DNA of 52,063 nt from Calothrix sp. MO_192.B10 (GCA_030065055.1 JASJDS010000058.1:1-52063); one strand, 5' to 3'. Shown: positions 1 to 8,964, numbered from the stretch's first letter. Notes: a model not told the origin generated them from the sequence alone. Program-made: numbers and translations.

Positions 1-89
1 TTCACGGAAGATTGCCGCATCTTGGATTTGCGTCCGCGAGTTGGTCTTACATCCTCTCCACTGGCGTTAGCCTCCCCCGTCCCAGAGGA

Positions 90-132
90 GGACACTACGT
101 TGCGGGGGTTCCCCCCGTTGTAGTAAGTGTCC
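90..132. repeat. Nested palindromic repeat inside tnpB, copy A
   Basis: The same 24-nt unit as at 411-434 recurs without change at 99-122, here between other complementary arms: GGACACTAC (90-98) and GTAAGTGTCC (123-132). Again it is read in frame (YNGGNPRN) near the TnpB C-terminus. The identical core inside different outer palindromes shows that the core inserted into pre-existing hairpin sequences. Confidence 0.8.
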
Positions 133-402
133 GTTGAGGACAGCAGTCTAATACCTTCAGCCCTTATATTCTGCGCTGCGTTGCCATCCCTATCATGATG
201 GGTTCCGCAACTTGGGCAAGTCCAAGCTCTAACCTCTAACGGCAAATCCTCTATTTGATAATGGCAGTTAGAGCAAAGCTTGGAACTAGGAAACCATCGG
301 TTTATTTCTATCAGTACTTTCCCCTCTTTTTCTAGCTTATAGGAGAGGAAATTTACAAAGGTTCCCCATGAGGTATCAGATATTGCTTTTGCTAGTTTGT
401 GA

Positions 403-443
403 GCCACTCCGTTGCGGGGGTTCCCCCCGTTGTAGGAAGTGGC
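403..443. repeat. Nested palindromic repeat inside tnpB, copy B
   Basis: A 24-nt GC-rich unit at 411-434 sits between complementary arms GCCACTCC (403-410) and GGAAGTGGC (435-443). On the minus strand it codes YNGGNPRN, in frame, inside a longer insertion between the TnpB motifs VRNH and KLAKAISD. It resembles the small dispersed repeats reported from heterocystous cyanobacteria. Confidence 0.8.
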
Positions 444-1321
444 GAACCCGTGAGGGTGGTTACGAACCATGCCCTTGACATTTAGATTTTCAACTACCAC
501 AACTTGATTATTGTTAACTATCTTCCTAGATAGCTTGTGTAAGTAGTCACAGCGGACATTGCTTATTTGTTCGTATACCCTAGCTGTAATCTTATTAGCC
601 TTATTTTTACGATTACTCCCTTTTTCTTTGCGGGCTGCAATTCGTTGTTTTACAGCTAATCTTTTTTGATACTTGTACAGGTGTTTAGGATTAGGGTATT
701 TAGAAGTTTTATCACCATCGTAGGTAATCCAAAATCTTTGATTCCTAAATCAATACCTATCAACTTCCCGTCCGTATTTGGTGTTGGATTATCACCCTCA
801 TATTCCATCAATACAGAAGCGTAATATTTACCCGATGGGCACTTACTGACCGTGACTGTTTTGATAGTTCCATCAAGAGGTCGGTGGATTTTAGCTTTTA
901 CTATTCCAACAGACCCTGGAAACTTCAAACAATCAAATGCTGACGCATTGCTGCCGCGAACAATCTGTTTAACCTTCTGTGGATACTGGATTGATTGACG
1001 GTGACGATAAGATTTGAATCTAGGATATTTTGCTCTACCTTCAAAAAAGTTCTGATAAGCGCGGCTAAGGTTGAGACTTACGGACTGTAAAACCTGTGAA
1101 TAACAATCCTTGAGCCATTCAGTCTCTTTATCTTTCTTGAGTGCTGGCAACATTGAGTTTAGTCCAGACTGAGACAAGCTTTTGCCAGTTGCTTTATAGG
1201 TTTCAATGCACTGATTTAGCCCATAATTCCACCACCAACGGGCACAGCCAAAATGTTGTGCAAGGATTTGTTTTTGTTGGTCTGTGGGGTACAACCTGAC
1301 TTTTACTGCTTGCCTTCTCAT

Positions 1322-1500
1322 CGTAATCTACTCCTAAATATCGACCTGTTACTATTATATACTATTTCCAGTAATAACAGTCCGGAAGATTGTAAAAATA
1401 TTCGCTGTCCTTCCAGGACGCAAACATTAGCTGCCGCCTTATATCCCACCGCTTCCCTATCGGGTAAGCGGGGGACGAGGGGGCGATACAGTTAAATGCT
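1322..1500 (-). promoter_or_regulatory. Upstream (left-end) region of the tnpB element
   Basis: On the minus strand a TATAAT-like box (plus 1354-1359) precedes tnpB by about 30 bases, followed by the AGGAG ribosome site. Further out is the hairpin GTCCT/AGGAC (around 1409-1421), which could be the subterminal hairpin of an IS200/IS605 left end. The element boundary is not defined. Confidence 0.3.
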
Positions 1501-1700
1501 GTGTGCAACTTTTTTCAAAGTCCCCTTTTTAAGGGGTTGGGGGATCTTAACTTGAGTAAATAAGCCTGTTTATCCTCCCTCACCCTCTTTTGTAAGGAGG
1601 GAACTCAAGATAAAGTACATCCATCGTCTAAAGCACAGATGTGTCGCTCCACCAAGCTCCACAACACATCTTCGATGGTTTTGGCTCGCTCAATTATTTA

Positions 1701-2200
1701 TAATTACTCCCATCACCACCTCGGATTTACATCGATTAATAACTATATATCGATATACATCCGGACTTGAAATCTGAATCTTACTACCATAGGATGACTA
1801 TTTGATGTTTGAACAGAACTCACCACACTTGTGTTAAAAGCTCCCTCCCCTGCAAGGCAATTAACAAATCAAACCAGATTCCTATATTACTACTGTATTC
1901 CCACAATAATTACTCCCATCACCACCTCGGATTTACATCGATTAATAACTATATATCGATATACATCCGGACTTGAAATCTCACTCTTACTACCATAGGA
2001 TGACTATTTGATGTTTGAACAGAACTCACCACACTTGTGTTAAGAGGTTCCTTCCCTAGAAGAAAATTAACAAATCAAACCAGATTCCCATATTACTATT
2101 GTATTCCCACAATAATTACTCCCATCACCACCTCGGATTTATATCGATTAATAACTATATATCGATATAAATCCGGACTTGAAATTTGAATCTTGACAAC
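1701..2200. repeat. 206-bp tandem repeat, about 2.4 copies
   Basis: The phrase TAATTACTCCCATCACCACC starts at 1701, 1907 and 2113, a constant period of 206 bp. Copies 1 and 2 are nearly identical; copy 3 is truncated after about 85 bp, shortly before the membrane-protein gene. Each begins with an inverted repeat around TATATATCGAT. In copy 3 this is perfect: GGATTTATATCGAT (about 2131-2144) pairs with ATCGATATAAATCC about 12 bases later. In copies 1 and 2 the arms carry mismatches. No ORF spans the unit. Confidence 0.85.
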
Positions 2201-2224
2201 CAAATTAGTAAATGCTGCTGAAAT

Positions 2225-3625
2225 ATGGCCATGACTGAAAATACCCAAGGCATTCCCGGATTACCCGATATTACCCACCCTGTGGAGTTAATGGAATTTG
2301 GGAATCAAGTCATAAAAGCTTCACTAATATTAGTAATTTTGGTATTACTATTGGGAATTGTGATGGCTTTAGTCAATTTTTCTCTCCGTCGCCATCAAAC
2401 AACACAAAATCTTGTTACTAATGACTGGTTACAAAATTACTCCCAATGGTTGAGGGGATTACCGCATTTAACCCTGCTATTAATTATCCTGATTGGGGGA
2501 TTTTTTTTATGTTCAACTTTAGGGAATCGTTATCATAATTGGGAACAGGCAAAAATAGCCAAAGTCGCTGAGAGTGTCGCTGGTGAAAGGCTAGAACAAA
2601 TTGCACCCCAAATACGTTATACCGTGCAGCAGCCTTATAGTTATACTACCCGCGTCAAAGATAAAATAGTAAAGGTTAATGATACACAAACAGTGAGTCG
2701 GTTTCTGAATTTAGCTGGCTCCCAAATTCAAGTGAAAATCGACCAAACAGTAGATGTTCGTGGTCGTAGCACAGTATATCAGATAGATTACAGTGCCAAT
2801 TACAAAGTAGTCAACCAACTCCAAAATATTAGTCAATTTTTCTTTGAAGCGCCACCACCCCAAGGTTATTCCCTACTTGCTAGCTATCAAGTCGAACGTG
2901 AGGGGAGTAAATTATTACAAAAGAATCCGGGAGATTACGGTTTTCCCTTCCGCCTAGAAGCAGGAGAAGAAGCGAACTTTCGAGTTACCTATCAAGCCCA
3001 GGGGGGACCCCGTTGGATTTATAGGGCTGGGGGACAATTATTATCTAACTTTCGTTTAGATGCGATCGCAAATTTTCAGGGAGCGAACTTTGCTAGTGGT
3101 ATTATACCAAACCAAATTCAAAGTGATGGTAAAAGTACCAAATTTACCTGGATTTTTCAAGACAATGTTTCCGTGAGAAACCCGTTAGGAGTCTTTACTG
3201 ATACAGAACCAATTCAGCACACTGGCATTATCCCCCGTTTATTGTTACTAGCACCAGGTTTATTTCTGTGGTGGATATTATTGTTATATTTATCACTACC
3301 AATGAGTTTGAAAAATGTTGCAATTGCCGGTGGTATATTTTTTGCTTGTTTATTAGCTTTAACCTATCTCAGTCGTTGGATAGCTCCCCCAGTAGCTTGG
3401 AGTTTAATTGCATTGATATTACTCAGTTTGACATGGGGTTTAGGTTCCCATCGTCGCGCTTCCTTAGCAGCGATTATATGTACCATTGCTGGGGCAGTGA
3501 TTCCCATTTTGGGATTGCTAATACCCTTCACTGGTATTACCCTCAGTCTTGCAGGTTTACTTTCCGCCACCTGGTTAGCTGTTCGTCACTGGTATGGCTG
3601 GTGGGGTGATGGGGTGATGGGGTGA
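2225..3625 (+). CDS. Conserved-type integral membrane protein of unknown function
   Basis: 466 aa. I do not recognise the family. Two hydrophobic segments near the N-terminus (about 28-50 and 77-97) are followed by a large hydrophilic domain (about 100-335) rich in beta-type segments and free of Cys, then four or five membrane helices (about 338-455). The topology suggests a large domain on one face of the plasma or thylakoid membrane, anchored at both ends. ATG at 2225 or at 2231 could start it; no strong ribosome site is visible. The last codons (WGDGVMG, then TGA) are written by an octamer repeat. The gene lies alone downstream of the 206-bp repeat array. Confidence 0.75.
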   Translation: MAMTENTQGIPGLPDITHPVELMEFGNQVIKASLILVILVLLLGIVMALVNFSLRRHQTTQNLVTNDWLQNYSQWLRGLPHLTLLLIILIGGFFLCSTLGNRYHNWEQAKIAKVAESVAGERLEQIAPQIRYTVQQPYSYTTRVKDKIVKVNDTQTVSRFLNLAGSQIQVKIDQTVDVRGRSTVYQIDYSANYKVVNQLQNISQFFFEAPPPQGYSLLASYQVEREGSKLLQKNPGDYGFPFRLEAGEEANFRVTYQAQGGPRWIYRAGGQLLSNFRLDAIANFQGANFASGIIPNQIQSDGKSTKFTWIFQDNVSVRNPLGVFTDTEPIQHTGIIPRLLLLAPGLFLWWILLLYLSLPMSLKNVAIAGGIFFACLLALTYLSRWIAPPVAWSLIALILLSLTWGLGSHRRASLAAIICTIAGAVIPILGLLIPFTGITLSLAGLLSATWLAVRHWYGWWGDGVMG

Positions 3626-3638
3626 TGAGGTGATGAGG
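3604..3638. repeat. Octamer tandem repeat (GGTGATGG) over a stop codon
   Basis: About four copies of GGTGATGG/GGTGATGA cover the end of the upstream gene, and its TGA stop (3623-3625) lies in one unit. Confidence 0.85.
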
Positions 3639-3920
3639 TATAGATAAACATACCAAACCGCTCAGAAAGTAAGTATGCTGGGGTTGGGGGGAGGATGTGG
3701 CGAGCAAGTATAGTATTTTGTTAAAAACTTAGAAAAAAATAATTTAATATTCTTGTTTTTATTGTAATTTTAATTCTATTTACTGATTAATAAAAATAAT
3801 TTTGTGTAGAAATAGTGAAATGGCTATGAAGTCTTGAGTTTGTCGGAGTTTCTGAATTTTTATTAATAACTTGAATTACAAGTTATCTAAGTTATGATTC
3901 TCTTTTGCTATTTTGTTGAG

Positions 3921-4349
3921 TTAGTATATACGTCTTATATACATAACTTTTACAGGACAGCGAGGGCATGCAGCTATCTTGTATGATTTTGAGCTTCTGC
4001 ATATTCCTAGTCTTCTACAAGCACTTTTAGCTGCCTGGGCTCCTCCTCGACAAGTTGTTTGGGCTAGGTAATTTACTGCTCCAATATCTGAGATTTGACT
4101 TGCAGCTTGACGACTTGTAGGACTCCACCCTGCTCTGCCACCTTGAGAACAATGAACTGCTATATCAATTATGGTGCCAGCGTTACCGAGAACTCCTAAT
4201 ATGTAACCTATTCCTTTGCCTCTTTTTCCTAATTGTGCAATTTTTGGTCCCTCTGATGCATATGACTTAATGGGAGCAATTAAACCTCCTGATGTTGAAG
4301 CTGCTATTGCTAGAGTGCAAACAATGCCAGTAATTTTTTGGTTTAGCAT
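3921..4349 (-). CDS. Small secreted Cys-containing protein, unknown function
   Basis: 142 aa. The N-terminus has a signal peptide (Lys at 5, hydrophobic stretch 8-24, probable cleavage after SYASEG or YAS at about 31). The mature part has six Cys (HCSQ, TTCRG, SACRR, GICRS, AACPRC) and many basic residues, with a Gly-rich segment (GKGIGYILGVLGNAGTIID). It could be a disulfide-bonded exported protein. No known domain is recognised, and no maturation or transport genes lie beside it. It is isolated in an AT-rich region between convergent and divergent gaps. The length, signal peptide and Cys pattern make it a credible gene. Confidence 0.6.
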   Translation of the reverse strand: MLNQKITGIVCTLAIAASTSGGLIAPIKSYASEGPKIAQLGKRGKGIGYILGVLGNAGTIIDIAVHCSQGGRAGWSPTSRQAASQISDIGAVNYLAQTTCRGGAQAAKSACRRLGICRSSKSYKIAACPRCPVKVMYIRRIY

Positions 4350-4947
4350 TTTCAGCTACCTTTTGAGATTAGCTTGTCGGTAAATTTAGCTTTTAAGTGA
4401 TGGCTAAATTTAGTTAATTAAGATTATATTTTTTTTGGATTGAAGCTGTGAATATACGCAATCAAATTATATATTAACTATTGATGCTAAGTATGTATTT
4501 TTATCAGCTATAGGAATTCTACTTGAATCTTTCTAAGTATACTGAGAACTAATCCTTTATAGATCAAGCATCTAACCAGCTTGGTTTTTCAGCGGGGAAA
4601 TTGAGAACTATGTAACAAAAAATTAAGTATTAGAAAAATAGTTAAATTTAATACGTTCTGTACTGTGTTTTCCTCTTTCTCCCCTGACTTTAACCCCATT
4701 CATCGTCACGTATTTGCCGCTTATAAAGCCAGTTTGGGTTTTATTGGGGCTTAATTTTTGTCTAAATCCCGCTATTTAGATGGTCAAATTGAGCAAAAAT
4801 GCAAATCAATGATTATTTCCAAAGTGAAGAGGTGATTAGGAGCCAAAACACATCACCCCATCATCCCCTCACCCAACGGGCACTTATTGGGCAAAAAATG
4901 AGTCCATATGTGTGTACAATCAACTAAGGCTTTGTATTTTAGTGGTT
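4350..4947. other. AT-rich gap upstream of the kinase gene
   Basis: I see no gene, strong promoter or hairpin here. It contains the divergent upstream regions of the small secreted protein and the kinase. Confidence 0.5.
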
Positions 4948-6651
4948 GTGTCTCAAGTCAACCAGAGTGCGATTCACTGCATAAATCCCAACTGTCATCG
5001 TCCTTATCCTCAACCATGGGGATATAAATTTTGTAGTAGCTGTGGCTCGCCATTGCAGCTACAAAATCGTTATATCCCATTAAGGCAATTGGGAACTGGT
5101 GGGTTTGCCCAAATTTACACTGTTTGGGATTCCCATACGCAAACCGAAAAGGTGCTTAAAGTTTTACTGCAAACTTCCCCCAAGGCATTGGAATTGTTTG
5201 CACAAGAAGCAAAGGTTTTAGCTAGTCTCAACCATCCAGGAGTACCGCAAGTAGATGCAGATGGTTATTTTCAGGTGCATTTCTCTGACCCTTCAGGACA
5301 GGTTGATTTGCCTTGTTTGGTGATGGAAAAAATTAGCGGCCTCACCTTGGAGGAAATTCAACATCAGTATCCCCACGGATGTCCTGAAGAAATGGTGTTA
5401 AATTGGCTGCTCCAGGCTGTAGATATTTTGCAACATTTGCACCGACGGCATATCATTCACCGGGATATTAAGCCATCTAATTTAATGTTGCGTAACTCTT
5501 CCTCTTCTAAATTAGATGGTCAGTTGGTACTGATTGATTTTGGTGGAGTCAAGCAATTCCGGGAACAAATATTCAGGCGACAAAGCAGTTCTACCCGCCT
5601 ATTTTCTTCTGGCTATAGTCCACCGGAACAAATTGGTGGGGCTCATGTGGGGGTGCAAGCAGATTTTTATGCTCTGGGAAGGACAATGATTGTCATGCTG
5701 ACTGGCAAACAGCCATCAGAACTGGAAGATCCCCTAAGCGGAGAATTTAACTGGCTACCGGAACTACAAAAAACAAGTAATACTAACATCGATCCGAAAT
5801 TAGTAAATTTACTGAGTGATATGGTGCAGCAGGATGTACAAGCCCGTCCTGCCAATGCTGCCACAATCCAGAGGCACTTGACTAAATTACTTGATAAATC
5901 CCTAAAGAAACCGGTTTTACCCACAATAAAACTAGATTTACAAAAAGCGATCGCCACCCTGATTCGCGGGATATCCAAAACAATTTTTACTTTGGTAAAA
6001 ATATGTCTGCGAATTCTCAAAGCTTGTTTTTATACTATTTGGACAATGATTCTCACCACCCTAGGTGCTGGTGTTGGCATATTTACTGGCTTTGTAGTGT
6101 CAGAAAGAACTCTTTGGAGTCAGCAAATTACTGATTTTGTCCATCAAACAATACCTTCCTTAACAACTGGTACTCAAACCTTCCTGGGTTCAGAAATGAT
6201 TTTGTTCATGGGAGCCGGTTTGGGGACTGCATGGGGATTGACAACTGCGGGGTTATGTGGTCAAAAGCGACGTTATTTAATTGCATCCCTGATGGGTGTT
6301 ATTGGCTATGGTTTGGGGTATTTGGTTTGGCAATTAATTCACCCACAATATGGTGATGCGGGGTTTTTAGCAGGGGTTTTAGCAGCTATTTCTTTACTGA
6401 CGTTGGGTTTAGGAACCCGTAGCCATCATATAGTTTATGCCATTATTGCCGCTTATGGAACTGCGATCGCTCTATCATTAGGTATCAATTTAGGTTTATT
6501 ATCCATCATAAATTTTTCCCATCCCCTAGGATGGGATGATTTGTGGCGCAGTTTTATCTTTTTTGGGTTAATCGGCATCTGTATCAGTTTTTGGTTAGCC
6601 GTAAGTTATTATCTTGTAGTGCCGATATTACGCCTGATAGGTTGGCGATAA
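4948..6651 (+). CDS. Ser/Thr protein kinase with N-terminal zinc ribbon and C-terminal membrane helices
   Basis: Hanks-type (eukaryotic-like) protein kinase. Numbering here counts from the longer GTG start at 4912. A zinc ribbon (C23, C28, C41, C44) precedes the glycine loop GTGGFAQIY (61-69), the VLKVL lysine, HRD (183-185, IIHRDIKPSNLM), DFG (209-211) and the PPEQ segment. After about residue 340 come five or six hydrophobic helices, so the catalytic domain is cytoplasmic and membrane-tethered. GTG at 4948 (VSQVNQSAIHC) is chosen because the 12 residues before it look unrelated to the family; GTG at 4912 is the alternative. This zinc ribbon-kinase layout is common in cyanobacteria. The substrate is unknown. 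Confidence 0.85.
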   Translation: MSQVNQSAIHCINPNCHRPYPQPWGYKFCSSCGSPLQLQNRYIPLRQLGTGGFAQIYTVWDSHTQTEKVLKVLLQTSPKALELFAQEAKVLASLNHPGVPQVDADGYFQVHFSDPSGQVDLPCLVMEKISGLTLEEIQHQYPHGCPEEMVLNWLLQAVDILQHLHRRHIIHRDIKPSNLMLRNSSSSKLDGQLVLIDFGGVKQFREQIFRRQSSSTRLFSSGYSPPEQIGGAHVGVQADFYALGRTMIVMLTGKQPSELEDPLSGEFNWLPELQKTSNTNIDPKLVNLLSDMVQQDVQARPANAATIQRHLTKLLDKSLKKPVLPTIKLDLQKAIATLIRGISKTIFTLVKICLRILKACFYTIWTMILTTLGAGVGIFTGFVVSERTLWSQQITDFVHQTIPSLTTGTQTFLGSEMILFMGAGLGTAWGLTTAGLCGQKRRYLIASLMGVIGYGLGYLVWQLIHPQYGDAGFLAGVLAAISLLTLGLGTRSHHIVYAIIAAYGTAIALSLGINLGLLSIINFSHPLGWDDLWRSFIFFGLIGICISFWLAVSYYLVVPILRLIGWR

Positions 6652-6672
6652 TTCCACTCTCCAATATTAAAA

Positions 6673-6806
6673 ACTAGTAGTGCGTTGCATTAATTTTAAC
6701 GAGTCGCAAGTGCTTAGATCCCCGACTTCTTGTAGACGCGTTAGCGGCTTCCCGTAGGGTAGAAGTCGGGGATCTGTGACCATAATTAATGTGATCAAGA
6801 ACTAGA
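6673..6806. mobile_element. MITE-like palindromic element between convergent genes
   Basis: It begins ACTAGTAGT...CATTAATTTTAA and ends AATTAATGTGATCAAGAACTAGA, which are inverted copies of each other and closely match the ends of the elements at 15995-16366. Inside is a perfect 15-bp stem (AGATCCCCGACTTCT 6716-6730 with 6761-6775). It lies between the ends of two convergent genes, and its right end codes the last residues and stop of the zinc-ribbon protein. It may also act as a bidirectional terminator. Confidence 0.6.
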
Positions 6807-7205
6807 TAAAGCGATCGCCAAACAAATCAATAATAAACCTAATAGCCATAACCAAGCCTGATTTTGCTGTACCCATTTACGAAAACTGACACCAAAGCTT
6901 TTGGCTTGAATTTGTTGTTGTAATTCTAACTCCCGTTCTTGAAAATTTTCGTAGAGAGTACATTCCTGAGCATAGGGACGTTGAGGAAAGTTACAACTAT
7001 CATCTGCATGGTAAGTACAGCTATTGCAGAGATATTCTGACCCATTCGCACGATGTAAGGGTATGCCGGGATGTCCATAGGCTTTTAACTGGGTACGGCA
7101 ATAGGGACAGGTGACTACCTGAGAGTTTACAGGTTGATTGCAGCGAGGACAGGTTGCAGTCTCCAAAGCCAGTATGCTGATAAATGAATACTGCAATCTT
7201 AGCAT
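6795..7205 (-). CDS. Zinc-ribbon protein with C-terminal membrane anchor
   Basis: 136 aa. A double zinc ribbon: C19/C22 and C33/C36 (TCPRC...TCPYC), then a second Cys-rich group (YLCNSC, DSCNF, QECTLY). A short helical, Gln-rich segment (about 90-105) leads to one hydrophobic helix (about 116-133) at the end, so this is a tail-anchored protein facing the cytoplasm. Function is unknown; similar small proteins are widespread in cyanobacteria. The first 14 residues may be non-native, as a TTG at residue 14 is an alternative start. The final residues SSS and the TGA are encoded by the end of the MITE-like element. Confidence 0.75.
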   Translation of the reverse strand: MLRLQYSFISILALETATCPRCNQPVNSQVVTCPYCRTQLKAYGHPGIPLHRANGSEYLCNSCTYHADDSCNFPQRPYAQECTLYENFQERELELQQQIQAKSFGVSFRKWVQQNQAWLWLLGLLLICLAIALSSS

Positions 7206-7474
7206 TTATTCCTAGCTAGAAAATGGTTGATAGTTGTTAGTTGTTAGTTGTTAGTTGTTAGTTGATGGTTGACAGCTTAGGTGTGGGAGCCGCAGTCGAG
7301 GTATTTTCATCCTTGGTTGTGTACAAACGTCCATGTAGACGCGCGAAGCACTTAGTAGGGGCGCATTGCGTGCGCCCTTGAAGAGTTAGTCACCCCCGCA
7401 TTTTCATCGGCAGGTTCATTTCCTTCTTCCTTCTGACTTTGCTTTGACAAGAAACTATGAACTCAGTAGATAAT
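7206..7474. other. Gap with heptamer repeats
   Basis: GTTAGTT-type heptamers run at about 7231-7262, followed by a mini-repeat with GTAGACGCG. No gene is seen. Confidence 0.5.
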
Positions 7475-7630
7475 TTACTGAAAATGCCTCATTTCAGCTT
7501 CTAATTGTTTAATCAGACTGAGATCCCCTTTACTTCTTGCTATTTGCAAGCGATGTTCGATACTTCTTTGAATATTTTGCTTATGAACAGCTCGCATTTT
7601 CTTGGCTGCTTCCACCCTGTTAGTATTCAT
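7475..7630 (-). CDS. 51-aa basic helical protein, possibly PirA-like PII interactor
   Basis: A short ORF begins with ATG at 7630 (MNTNRVEAAKKMRAVHKQNI) and ends QLEAEMRHFQ. An AAAGG ribosome site lies about 8 bases before this ATG; an ATG six codons further upstream (7648) is less well placed. The sequence is a single predicted amphipathic helix with the segment RLQIARSKGDLSLIKQLEAE. The length and motif recall the small cyanobacterial PII-interacting regulator PirA, which controls arginine synthesis. I infer this from memory of the family, not from an alignment. The strong helical pattern and ribosome site make a real gene likely even if the name is wrong. Confidence 0.6.
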   Translation of the reverse strand: MNTNRVEAAKKMRAVHKQNIQRSIEHRLQIARSKGDLSLIKQLEAEMRHFQ

Positions 7631-7777
7631 ATTTGGAACCTTTAGCATTTTGATTTATCTTTTATATTTCTAATTTATCATATTTTTGTAGTGGATGTTA
7701 CGGAAATATACAAAATTAATGCTAGCTTTACAGTCTATTTATTTTTTGTAAATAAATTTTCACAGTTTGGTTAACCT

Positions 7778-8563
7778 ATGAGGCAGCAAACACTACTAAC
7801 TCTACTGAGTGATTTTGGCGATCGCGATGAATATGTGGGTGTAATGAAGGGGGTAATTGCTCAAATTAATGCCAGCACTAGGATTATAGATATAACCCAC
7901 CAAATACCGCCACAAAACATTGCTGCTGCCAGATTTTGTCTAATGAATGCCTACCCTCATTTTCCCCAGGGAACCGTTCATGTAGCGGTGGTAGATCCGG
8001 GAGTGGGGGGAAAACGACGGGCGATCGCTGTAGAATTAGAGTCGGGATTTTTGGTAGCACCAGATAATGGTTTATTGAGTGGAGTACTGTGTCAACATCA
8101 TGCGATCGCCGCAGTGGAACTGACCAATCAGAACTATTGGTATACTTCTACCCCTAGTAGAACCTTCCACGGTCGAGATATATTTGCACCCGTGGGAGCG
8201 CATCTTGCCAATGGGGTTGCTATCCAAGAATTGGGGACACCAATTAATCCCGCCACCCTGGTAAATTTAGAATTAGCTGAATGTAATTACTTTGCAGATA
8301 CCATACTGGGATGTGTCCAGTACATAGACCACTTTGGCAATTTAGTCAGCAATATTCCTGGGAGTTCCGTAGAAAATAAAAATTGGTACGTACAAATAGG
8401 TGATGGGATTATTCCCAGTTATGGAACTTATGCACATGGGAAAATTGGAGATGCGATCGCTTTAATTGGTAGTCATGGTTGGGTGGAAATTGCGATCAAC
8501 AGTGGTAATGCACAGTTGCAATTACAGATGGAATTAGGAAGGGAGATTACAGTTAAATGGTGA
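7778..8563 (+). CDS. SAM hydroxide adenosyltransferase (SAM hydrolase, DUF62)
   Basis: 261 aa, the usual length of the SAM hydrolase/fluorinase-like family, which splits S-adenosylmethionine to adenosine and methionine using water. Conserved segments are LLSDFGDRDEYVGVMKG (9-25), IDITHQIPPQNI, VHVAVVDPGVGG (67-78), LVAPDNGLLS and TFHGRDIFAPVGAHLA. Family members with the conserved Asp-Arg-His set hydrolyse SAM rather than halogenate it; here GRD and HQ are present. It probably keeps cytoplasmic SAM in check. It stands alone, with ATG at 7778 the only good start. Confidence 0.9.
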   Translation: MRQQTLLTLLSDFGDRDEYVGVMKGVIAQINASTRIIDITHQIPPQNIAAARFCLMNAYPHFPQGTVHVAVVDPGVGGKRRAIAVELESGFLVAPDNGLLSGVLCQHHAIAAVELTNQNYWYTSTPSRTFHGRDIFAPVGAHLANGVAIQELGTPINPATLVNLELAECNYFADTILGCVQYIDHFGNLVSNIPGSSVENKNWYVQIGDGIIPSYGTYAHGKIGDAIALIGSHGWVEIAINSGNAQLQLQMELGREITVKW

Positions 8564-8564
8564 C

Positions 8565-8598
8565 CAGTAATAAGTAATAAGTAATAAGTAATAAGTTA
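8565..8598. repeat. Heptamer tandem repeat (TAAGTAA)
   Basis: About four units follow directly after the stop codon of the SAM hydrolase gene. Confidence 0.85.
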
Positions 8599-8964
8599 GT
8601 CCCTCACGGGAAAATCCTACAACCAAGGATGAAAATAATTCCCTTACTCTGGGCGGGGAAACCCCGCCCCTACTCCTACTCTACGAGAAGCCACTTCGTG
8701 TCTACACTCCTTCACTCCCTATTTTCAAGTTAGTCCCACTCTGCTCCAAGCCGCGCTTCGCGCGTCTACATTGACTTTTGTACACAACCTGCTGATGATA
8801 ATGCTTTGTGACTAACTCCTCAAGTTAGCACGCAATGCGCCCCTACTCCGCGCTGATGAACTATTTTCAAGTTAGTTAGGACTTAAGCAACTGGCATATT
8901 TTTCTGTAGGGGAGGCAAGATGTCATCCTGAGCCACTCCGCGCTATAAATAGACGCGGGTCCTA
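8599..8964. other. Gap with dispersed GTAGACGCG-type mini-repeats
   Basis: Short palindromic pieces such as GCCGCGCTTCGCGCGTCTAC lie around 8680-8775. No ORF of note. Confidence 0.45.

Larger units (their letters stand above)
1..1321 (-). pseudogene. tnpB: IS200/IS605-type TnpB (OrfB), frameshifted, partial at left edge
   Basis: RNA-guided nuclease of the TnpB family, the accessory protein of IS200/IS605 elements. The N-terminus from 1321 (MRRQAVKVRLYPT) is typical and has an AGGAG ribosome site just upstream. The RuvC-I motif GIDLGIKDF is followed by a frame change: reading resumes as ITYDGDKTSKYPNP only after a shift at 729-730, where one base is missing (GG for an expected Ala codon). After the shift I can read the RuvC Glu motif VVVVENLNVKGM, the zinc finger (CSNC...CPSC) and the last catalytic Asp in HDRDGNAAQN. 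The frame runs off the window at base 1. Two palindromic inserts lie in frame inside the second half (see repeats). No tnpA is visible. The frameshift makes a full-length product unlikely; family assignment is secure. Confidence 0.9.

Noticed and set aside
656-1321. A complete 221-aa protein ending in NTCTSIKKD
   Set aside because: The last 20-odd residues are out-of-frame read-through; the true frame continues after a one-base shift.
1253-1495. 80-aa plus-strand ORF
   Set aside because: Overlaps the start of tnpB in antisense and lacks any protein-like pattern.
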